Assembly (NCBI GenBank): GCA_963713445.1
Contig: CAVQMB010000017.1
Coordinates: 62,001-126,000, forward strand
Origin: CAVQMB01 sp963713445
GTDB taxonomy: Bacteria; Pseudomonadota; Gammaproteobacteria; Competibacterales; Competibacteraceae
DNA length: 64,000 nucleotides
Direction of reading: 5' to 3'
Part shown: one piece after another, positions 57,797 through 64,000 of the stretch
Layout of the letters: every line of letters starts with the position of its first letter
Numbering within the stretch: the first letter of the stretch is position 1
Program-made: the position numbers and the translations under genes
Notes under the pieces: model-generated
Told to the model about the DNA's origin: nothing
Seen by the model: the letters and a program-made list of their open reading frames with translations, nothing else
Databases searched by the model: none

Positions 57797-59240
57797 TCAT
57801 GCCAGTCGTTTGCGGTCGGAAGATGAGGGGATCGCCAGCAGTTCACGGTACTTGGCGACGGTGCGACGGGCCACATTGATTCCCTCTCTGCCCAGCAGTT
57901 CAGCAATTTTACTATCGCTCAACGGCTTTTGATGGGTTCTCCGCGCTGATCAGTTTCTTGATCATGGCGCGAATGGCGGTCGCCGAACACTCGCCGCCGT
58001 CGCTGGTGCCGACATGGCTCGAGAAGAAGTACTTGAACTCGAATATCCCGCGCGGCGTATGCATGTATTTGCGACTGGTGACCCGCGAGATCGTGGATTC
58101 ATGCATCTCAAGCGCCTCGGCGACATCACGCAGGACCAGAGGTTTCATGTGCTCCTCACCGTGTTCCAGAAAGCCGCGCTGGTGCTCGATGATGCAACTG
58201 GCGACACGCAACAGGGTTTCATTGCGATTCTGCAGGCTCTTCAGGAACCAGCGTGCTTCCTGAAGCTGATTGCGCAACGAGACATTGTCGGAGCTGTTGT
58301 CCGCGCGCCGTATCAGGCCGGAGTAGTGGCTGTTGATGCGCAGTCGCGGCGCATTATCCAGGTTAAGCTCGACTTGCCAGCTGTGATTGCGCTTCCGCAC
58401 GAACACATCGGGGACAACATACTCGGTATTATCGCCACCGAGCAGCGCGCCGGGATGTGGGTTAAGACTCTGGATCAGCTCGACGATGGCGCGCAGGTCG
58501 TCGCGACTGACTTTCAGCCGCCGCATAAGGGTGCTGTAATCGTGACCGGCCAGCAGTGTCAGGTGCTGGCTGACCAGCTGTCGCGCCGGCGCCAGCCATG
58601 GTGTATCGGCTGGAAGCTGGTTGAGCTGCAGCAGCAGGCACTCTGCCGGATCACGGGCGGCAACTCCAGCTGGGTCGAACTGCTGGATCCGGTGCAGCAC
58701 GGCTTCCATTTCGTCGCTGCCTATGGCCAATTCGGCGGGTAATCCCTGGCGGATGTCGTCCAGTGAAAGTGAAAGATAACCCGTGTCGCTGATGGCATCG
58801 ACGATGGCATCAGCCAGCAGCCGGTCACGCTCGCTGAATGGCGTCAGCCGCAACTGCCACTCGAGGTGGTCGTGCAGCGACTCCTGCCGCGTCATCTGCT
58901 GTTCTTCGCCGCCACCCCCACCGCTGTCGCTGTGGGAAAAACTGGTGGCGCCATCATAATTGTCGTAGACGTCGTCCCAGTTGCTGTCGACGGGCAGTTC
59001 CGCAGGCAGTCTGTCGTCGCTGGAGGCGGTTGTGGCCCGTTCATCATGACCGGGGCTGTCGTCGCCTGTGGCCGCCGTCTCTGCATCCTCGGCCTGCTCA
59101 AGCATGAAATTGCTCTCCAGCACAGTCTGGATTTCAGTCTGCAGTTCCAGGCTGGACAACTGCAGCAGACGAATCGCCTGCTGCAGTTGTGGCGTCATGG
59201 TGAGCTGCTGGCCAAGCCGAAGTTGAAGCGATTGTCGCAT
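57797..59240 (-). CDS. rpoN: RNA polymerase sigma-54 factor (C-terminal frameshift)
   Basis: N-terminal activator-interacting region MRQSLQLRLGQQLTMTPQLQQAIRLLQLSS, acidic linker, core-binding domain, and DNA-binding region (HESTISRVTSRKYMHTPRGIFEFKYFFSS) are intact to ISAENPSK at about 57930. The frame then ends after seven codons. One extra base in the TTTT run at 57927-57930 is the cause: with three T the frame continues through KPLSDSKIAELLGREGINV and the RpoN box ARRTVAKYRELL and stops at 57797 with SDRKRLA. The RpoN box recognises the -24 promoter element, so the encoded frame as it stands would be inactive. A sequencing error is likely, but a genuine mutation cannot be excluded. Confidence 0.88.
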
Positions 59241-59333
59241 GAAAGCGTTGCGTCAAAACCAAGTGAGTAAGCGATCCCTGTGATTACGGGATTATAGCTT
59301 ACAGCATAAGTTGTGCCAGTCTGTCGCGCAGGA

Positions 59334-60065
59334 TCAGAGGCGGAACCCTTCGCCCAGGTAGACTTGCCTTACTTGAGGATTGGCCAGGATGTCAGGGGGA
59401 GTGCCATCGGCGATCACATGGCCGTCGCTGAGGATGTAGGCACGGTGACAGATGCCGAGCGTCTCGCGGACGTTGTGATCGGTGATCAACACCCCGATGC
59501 CGCGGTCACGCAGGTGCTCGATAATACGCTGAATGTCTGCCACAGAGAGCGGATCAACACCGGCGAAGGGTTCGTCCAGCAGGATGAAGCGCGGGTTGGC
59601 CGCCAGTGCCCGGGCGATCTCAACCCGCCGGCGCTCGCCACCGGACAGGCTGATCCCGACCTGGTCGCGCAGGTGCGCTACATGCAGTTCCTCGAGCAGT
59701 TCCTCGGCAACGTTGAGGCGCTGGCTACGATCCAGGTCCGGACGCGTTTCGAGAATCGCCAAAACGTTGTCGAATACCGACAATTTGCGAAACACTGACG
59801 GTTCCTGCGGCAGGTAGCCGATCCCCTGGCGAGCCCTGACGTGCATTGGCAGGCGGGTAATGTCGCGTTCGTTGAGTACCACCCGGCCAGCATCACAGCC
59901 GATCAAACCCACGATCATGTAAAAGCTGGTGGTTTTGCCCGCGCCGTTGGGACCGAGGAGACCGACCACTTCGCCGCTGTTCACTGTCAGTGACACGCCG
60001 TCGACCACCTGGCGGCCCCGATAGCGCTTGACGATGTCCCGGGCGCAAAGCTGACTGCCGGTCAT
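59334..60065 (-). CDS. lptB: LPS export ABC transporter ATPase LptB
   Basis: 243 residues. Walker A LLGPNGAGKTTSFYMIVGLI, signature SLSGGERRRVEIARALA, Walker B RFILLDEPFAGVDPLSV. Drives LPS transport with LptFG and the LptCA bridge. The ATG overlaps the lptA stop (ATGA), and rpoN follows as usual. Confidence 0.96.
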   Translation of the reverse strand: MTGSQLCARDIVKRYRGRQVVDGVSLTVNSGEVVGLLGPNGAGKTTSFYMIVGLIGCDAGRVVLNERDITRLPMHVRARQGIGYLPQEPSVFRKLSVFDNVLAILETRPDLDRSQRLNVAEELLEELHVAHLRDQVGISLSGGERRRVEIARALAANPRFILLDEPFAGVDPLSVADIQRIIEHLRDRGIGVLITDHNVRETLGICHRAYILSDGHVIADGTPPDILANPQVRQVYLGEGFRL

Positions 60066-60553
60066 TTGGCCGAGCGTGGCTGAATGGTGAACTGGATGCG
60101 CTTGCCGCCCCCGCTGCTGGCGTGGACCACGTCCTTGACCAGATCGTAGCGGATGCGTTGACCAGTGAACTGGTCCCGGCCCTGGGTGAAGTGTGCGTGA
60201 CCGGTCACGATTACCAGCGCCGTTTCGGCATTGTACACCACACGGTCACCGACGCCGTGAATCACCGGTTTGCCGAGGCTCGGCCGATAGCGAAACCGGG
60301 CCGGCTTGCCGACCGCCTCGACCCGCTGGAACCGGCCCTGATCATCGAAGTAGACGGTGGCCTTATGGGCCGCCAGGTACATGCTGCCCTGGCTGACCTC
60401 CACATGACCGGTGTAGACACTAACGCCAGTGCGCTGGTTATAGCTGGCCTGATCTGCTTGCAGATGAATTGGCTGGCTACGGTCTTTTGGCAGTGCCAGG
60501 GCGGTACTGCTGCATAACAGTAGTGTAAGTAGGCTAAGGCGTAGCGGCGGCAT
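60062..60553 (-). CDS. lptA: LPS transport periplasmic protein LptA
   Basis: 163 residues. Signal peptide LRLSLLTLLLCSSTALALP, then beta-jellyroll repeats: PIHLQADQASYNQRTGVSVYTGHVEVSQGSMYL, KVRFDDQGRF-type segment and GDRVVYNAETALVIVTGHAHFTQGRDQFTGQRIRYDL. It overlaps lptC by 20 bp. ATG 60553 was chosen by the signal peptide. Confidence 0.92.
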   Translation of the reverse strand: MPPLRLSLLTLLLCSSTALALPKDRSQPIHLQADQASYNQRTGVSVYTGHVEVSQGSMYLAAHKATVYFDDQGRFQRVEAVGKPARFRYRPSLGKPVIHGVGDRVVYNAETALVIVTGHAHFTQGRDQFTGQRIRYDLVKDVVHASSGGGKRIQFTIQPRSAK

Positions 60554-61136
60554 ACTGTCCCTGAACGTCGTGCAGCAGACGAACCTCACGGGAATCGAGG
60601 TACGCCAACAGACCACGGCCTTTGAGCCAGCCGGTGGCGGATGACAGCTCGACTTCGGCCGGGCTGGTGACGAGGTGCTGGTCAGGCCGGTAGAGCAGCT
60701 GCTCTGTGGTCAAGGTCAAGGCCAACTGGTGGGTGGTCGGTGCGCGCTGTCCGACCACGCGTTGTTTGAGGATCAAAAGCGAATGATCGGGTGACAGCCA
60801 GCCACGCCGCGCGGTGATCTTCCAGTCGCGCTGGCTGGCGTCGCGAAAGGTTTCGATCTGCGGATCGGTGACTTCGGTGCCCCGGTTATGGGCCAGTTCC
60901 CGCAGATGCGGTCCACTTAGGCTATACAGCCTGACGCCTTGGGCGTTCATACGGGTGGCGATGAAATGGTCCAGATACACCGGCGGGCCTTGCGGCACCA
61001 CGGGCGTGCCGCTGCGCAGTGAGTTGCGCAACGTGAGCAACAGCCAGATGCTGCCGCCAGCCAGCAGCAACAGCGTCCCATACAACAGGGTAGACCGCAG
61101 CATGCCGGGACTTAAGGCCTGGCCACTAGACGACAC
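60534..61136 (-). CDS. lptC: LPS export protein LptC
   Basis: 200 residues. Single N-terminal membrane anchor (LLYGTLLLLAGGSIWLLLTL), then LptC-type jellyroll (YSLSGPHLRELAHNRGTEVTDPQIETF). GTG start at 61136 gives an 11-bp overlap with kdsD; ATG at 61103 is a possible later start. Sequence is divergent, as is usual for LptC; the kdsD-lptC-lptA-lptB order secures it. Confidence 0.86.
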   Translation of the reverse strand: MSSSGQALSPGMLRSTLLYGTLLLLAGGSIWLLLTLRNSLRSGTPVVPQGPPVYLDHFIATRMNAQGVRLYSLSGPHLRELAHNRGTEVTDPQIETFRDASQRDWKITARRGWLSPDHSLLILKQRVVGQRAPTTHQLALTLTTEQLLYRPDQHLVTSPAEVELSSATGWLKGRGLLAYLDSREVRLLHDVQGQYAAATP

Positions 61137-62133
61137 CGGCCCGGAACAGGTCGTGCATGTTGAAGGCGCCGACGAGCCGCTGCGATCCGTCCACTACCGG
61201 CAGCACCAGAATTCGCTTGGCCTCCATCAGTTGCACCGCTTCAGCCGCAAGCAGATCCGCTGACACCGTAACGCAAGGTGTGGTCATGGCATCCTTAATC
61301 TGAAGCGCATGTAAATCGAGGCGCTGTTCCAGTGTCCGGCGCAGGTCGCCGTCGGTGAATACCCCTAACACGCGGTCGTCGCTGTCGGTCACCACGGTCA
61401 TGCCCAGTCCCTTGCCGGACATCTCGAGCAACGCCTGCGGCAACGCGTCGTCAGGCCGGTTGCACGGGATGCGGTCACCACGGTGCATGATGTCACCGAC
61501 ACGCAGCAATAGCCGCCGGCCAAGTCGGCCGCCGGGGTGCGAGCGCGCGAAGTCAGCACTGGAAAAGTCGCGCGCATCAAGCAGGGCGATCGCCAGCGCA
61601 TCGCCCATAGCCAGCGCCGCCGTGGTACTGGCAGTCGGTGCCAGGCCCAGTGGGCAGGCCTCCTGGGCGACGCTGACATCAATATGTACAGTTGCCGCGG
61701 ACGCCAGGGTCGACTGCGGCTTTCCGGTCAATGCGACCAGTGGTATGCCGAGTCGCTTAATAAGCGGCAGAATAGTCAGAATTTCATTGGTTTCACCGGA
61801 GTTTGACAGCGCCACCACAGCGTCGCTGGCCGTGATCATGCCCAGATCGCCATGGCTGGCTTCGGCCGGATGGACAAAAAACGCCGGTGTACCCGTACTG
61901 GCGAACGTCGCAGCCAGCTTATTGCCTATGTGCCCCGATTTGCCCATGCCGAGCACGATCACCCGACCGCCGCACGCCAGCAAAATCTCACAGGCATGCG
62001 CAAACGAGTCGTCGAGCCGTTTTTGCAGCGCGTCGATGGCCTGGGCTTCGATTTCCAGTACGCTGCGACCTAACGCGAGGAAGCCGGCTGCCGAACCGTT
62101 ATTTGCTTTTGAGCAATCGCTCAATGCGCTCAA
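61126..62133 (-). CDS. kdsD: Arabinose 5-phosphate isomerase KdsD
   Basis: 335 residues. SIS domain: GRVIVLGMGKSGHIGNKLAATFASTGTPAFFVHPAEASHGDLGMI, SNSGETNEILTILPL, then two CBS motifs (from about 215) ending DLFRAGVV. Makes arabinose-5-phosphate for KDO synthesis, first step toward LPS core. Its start lies inside the tolC 3' end (35 bp overlap); no better start is visible. Confidence 0.93.
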   Translation of the reverse strand: MSALSDCSKANNGSAAGFLALGRSVLEIEAQAIDALQKRLDDSFAHACEILLACGGRVIVLGMGKSGHIGNKLAATFASTGTPAFFVHPAEASHGDLGMITASDAVVALSNSGETNEILTILPLIKRLGIPLVALTGKPQSTLASAATVHIDVSVAQEACPLGLAPTASTTAALAMGDALAIALLDARDFSSADFARSHPGGRLGRRLLLRVGDIMHRGDRIPCNRPDDALPQALLEMSGKGLGMTVVTDSDDRVLGVFTDGDLRRTLEQRLDLHALQIKDAMTTPCVTVSADLLAAEAVQLMEAKRILVLPVVDGSQRLVGAFNMHDLFRAGVV

Positions 62134-63394
62134 GGTCAGCCTCGCTCAGGTTTCCAGCCGCCTGCTTCAGGCTCAGCTTGTTCATCAGGTAGCCGTAGCG
62201 GGCCTTGGCGTAATCGCGTTCGGAGCCGAGCAGGGCGCTCTGCGAATTCAGGACGTCAACAATGGTACGCGTGCCCACCTGAAAGCCGGCTTCCGTGGCT
62301 TTTAGCGAACTGCGGCCGGAGACGGCGGCCTGCTTGAGGGCCTTTACCAGGCTGATGGCATTCTGAACGCTCTGGTAGGCATCCTGGACCTGACGCACCA
62401 GCGCCCGCTGCACCTGTTCGCGATTCTGCTTGGCGGACTCGTATTTGTAGGCAGCTTCCCGGGTACGTGAATTGACTGCTCCGCCTTGATAGATCGGGAT
62501 GTTGAGCTGCAGTCCCACCGCACCACCGCGCTGCGACAATATGCCGTTGTCGCTGTCGCTGTAGCTAGCCGTGAAATCCAGTGTCGGGTAATGACCGGAG
62601 CGCTGCAGCTGAATATTCTGATGGGCGATGTCAGCGGTGTAGGATGCGCTTTCCAGACTGGGATTATGCTTGACTGCCTGATCGACCCAGTATTTCTGGC
62701 TGGCCGGTTTGGGCATGGTCATCGGGATGCTGCTTTTGAGATCCCTCAGCTCGGGATAAAAACGGCCGGTAATCTCGCGCAACGCTTCCTTTTTGTCGGA
62801 CAAGGTGTTGCGGTTCTGAATTTCGGTGGCATTGGCCTGGTCATAACGGGCTCGAGCATCCTGCACATCGGTGATGGTCGCCAGGCCGACGTCGAAGCGC
62901 CGCTTCGCCTGTTCCAGCTGACGCCCGATGGCTTCCTTGTTGGCTTTGGCGAAGGTGACGTCCGCTTCGGCCGACAATACATCGAAGTAGGCTTGCGCCA
63001 CTCGCATTATCAGGTTCTGCTTGGCGGTCGTGTAATCGACGTTGGCTTGCTTCTGGGTTACCCGTGCTTGCCGCACGCGCACCTGGTTGCCACGGTTGTA
63101 GATAGGCTGGTCCAGGAACAGACCGTAGTTATGACTGTTGTAATTGCCACGATTGCCATTGTTCGGGAAATTACGCGAGGCGGTGGCCTGGCCGCTCAGA
63201 TTGGGCAGTTCCAGAGCCCGCGCTTGCGGCAGCAGCTCGCGCTGGGCCATGCGATTGGACGCCGCCTGCTGCAGCTGCGGATCGTTTTGCTGGGCTTCGT
63301 GATAGATCTCGAGCAGCCCGGTAGCTGCCTGAGCCGCGCCAAGGCTGGCAATACTCAGCGCGGTACCTAATACCAGGGACTTAAAAATGCGCAT
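62099..63394 (-). CDS. tolC: Outer membrane efflux protein TolC
   Basis: 431 residues. Signal peptide LVLGTALSIASLGAAQAA, then two OEP repeats with LLEIYHEAQQNDPQLQQAASNR, FDVLSAEADVTFAKANKEAIGRQLEQAKRRFDVGLATITDVQDARARYDQANA and VGTRTIVDVLNSQSALLGSERDYAKARY. It forms the trimeric exit duct of multidrug and type I secretion systems. The protein methyltransferase gene lies upstream on the same strand, 52 bp away, as in pseudomonads. Confidence 0.95.
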   Translation of the reverse strand: MRIFKSLVLGTALSIASLGAAQAATGLLEIYHEAQQNDPQLQQAASNRMAQRELLPQARALELPNLSGQATASRNFPNNGNRGNYNSHNYGLFLDQPIYNRGNQVRVRQARVTQKQANVDYTTAKQNLIMRVAQAYFDVLSAEADVTFAKANKEAIGRQLEQAKRRFDVGLATITDVQDARARYDQANATEIQNRNTLSDKKEALREITGRFYPELRDLKSSIPMTMPKPASQKYWVDQAVKHNPSLESASYTADIAHQNIQLQRSGHYPTLDFTASYSDSDNGILSQRGGAVGLQLNIPIYQGGAVNSRTREAAYKYESAKQNREQVQRALVRQVQDAYQSVQNAISLVKALKQAAVSGRSSLKATEAGFQVGTRTIVDVLNSQSALLGSERDYAKARYGYLMNKLSLKQAAGNLSEADLERIERLLKSK

Positions 63395-63446
63395 GCTCGA
63401 CCTTTTGCGTTGCTACTTCCTGATGATACGGTAGAGTAAAATAACG

Positions 63447-64000
63447 TCAAAACTGAAAACTGGCCGGTTTATCGTAACCAACGAGATACGTTAGATCGGT
63501 TTCAAACAGACTGACCTGCTCCCACTCCTGTTCCCCGACACGGCTCACAAGCACCGCCTCCATCACTGGTTCCACACCGACGACGGCGAACAACCGTCCG
63601 CCTGTGGCCAAGCGGCGCCGCCAACTATCCGGGAGCTTCGGCAGTGCGCCAGTCAAGGCAATGACGTCATATAGCTGATCACCCCAGTCGAGCCGGGCAT
63701 CGTCGCTGAACAGGCTGGCGTTAGTCACGCCGTGGTGGCGCAACAGACCGCGGGCACGTTCAATGAATTCGGGGAACAGGTCGACCGAATCCACCCGGGC
63801 GCTCTGTTGCGCCAGGCAGGCGGTCAGGAAACCGCTGCCGGTGCCGACTTCGAGTACGCTATCGTCCGGTGCAATGGCCAGTGCCTGCAACAGGCGACCT
63901 TCCACGTTGGGATTCATCATTGTCTGGCCGTGACCGAGCGGGATACGAACGTCAGCGAAGGCGAGGCGCCGGTAGCGTTCCGGAACGAAATCCTCGCGTG
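63447..64000 (-). CDS. Protein-L-isoaspartate O-methyltransferase family protein (5' end off window)
   Basis: Open at the right edge. The frame continues upstream of the first in-window Met codons (63918) as ..EDFVPERYRRLAFADVRIP, then GHGQTMMNPNVEGRLLQALAI, the substrate-binding MxPxxxG segment, and SVLEVGTGSGFLTACLA, the SAM-binding motif I. YDVIALTGALPKLPDSW is motif II. Proteins of this subtype beside tolC are often annotated as PCMT but may have changed function; catalytic detail is not confirmed here. About 185 residues are visible. Confidence 0.85.
   Translation of the reverse strand, partial: REDFVPERYRRLAFADVRIPLGHGQTMMNPNVEGRLLQALAIAPDDSVLEVGTGSGFLTACLAQQSARVDSVDLFPEFIERARGLLRHHGVTNASLFSDDARLDWGDQLYDVIALTGALPKLPDSWRRRLATGGRLFAVVGVEPVMEAVLVSRVGEQEWEQVSLFETDLTYLVGYDKPASFQF

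Overview
The window looks like chromosome from a GC-rich gammaproteobacterium with a C1 (methylotroph-type) metabolism. The rRNA operon has the gammaproteobacterial layout 16S-tRNA-Ile-tRNA-Ala-23S-5S. Several blocks are typical of that class: nagZ-hpt-MTI phosphorylase, hsbR/hsbA-like genes, and tolC-kdsD-lptC-lptA-lptB-rpoN-hpf-ptsN-hprK-rapZ-ptsO. Three things point to C1 chemistry: a run of tetrahydromethanopterin (H4MPT) biosynthesis-type genes at 15.2-18.8 kb, an MttB-family methyltransferase beside a dimethylglycine/sarcosine dehydrogenase-like flavoprotein at 43.6-47.7 kb, and pqqB at 49 kb. PhaR, PhaB and a phasin indicate polyhydroxyalkanoate storage. I cannot place the genus.

Layout. 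0-1.2 kb: 3' end of an adenylylsulfate kinase and a decayed ArnT-type glycosyltransferase. 1.2-6.7 kb: a complete rRNA operon with promoter, boxA elements, two tRNAs, a long pre-23S processing stalk, an unusual 7-bp tandem repeat between 23S and 5S, and a terminator. 6.9-9.7 kb: an O-antigen-ligase-like membrane protein and an autotransporter (one frameshift), closed by a perfect 38-bp palindrome. 9.75-14.5 kb: metH, broken by about eight frameshifts, divergent from an intact metR with MetR-box-like sites between them. 14.6 kb: a small proline-rich protein with a duplicated N-terminal motif. 15.2-18.8 kb: H4MPT-type cluster. 18.8-22.7 kb: PhnD-like protein, GlsB-like protein, purine salvage (MTI phosphorylase, Hpt) and NagZ. 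22.9-28.1 kb: response-regulator phosphatase plus STAS protein, L,D-transpeptidase, CYTH protein, IlvD, class II aldolase-like protein. 28.3-33.4 kb: four overlapping surface-glycan genes including UDP-galactopyranose mutase. 33.4-34.2 kb: a stretch with only doubtful tiny ORFs. 34.2-37.0 kb: BepA, PhaR, PhaB. 37.2-43.5 kb: complete SUF operon (sufR-B-C-D-S-U-T) with a likely operator. 43.6-51.4 kb: MttB, DMGDH-like protein, SerC, PqqB, class II DAHP synthase. 51.5-55.1 kb: phasin and a sugar ABC transporter lacking its ATPase. 55.2-63.4 kb: nitrogen PTS, RpoN, Lpt and TolC genes. The right edge cuts an L-isoaspartate methyltransferase-family gene.

How the genes fit together. The demethylation pair (MttB and DMGDH-like) would release C1 units from methylated amines, and the H4MPT cofactor and PQQ would serve C1 oxidation. 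MetH/MetR would use methyl groups for methionine, and MTI phosphorylase/Hpt recycle the purine made from methylthioadenosine. The glycosyltransferases, Glf, ligase-like protein, KdsD and LptABC all concern the outer surface.

Caution on quality. metH, rpoN, the autotransporter and the ArnT remnant carry single-base or two-base frameshifts, several in short homopolymers. Some may be sequencing errors; the ArnT remnant is certainly decayed, and the density in metH is far above the rest of the window.
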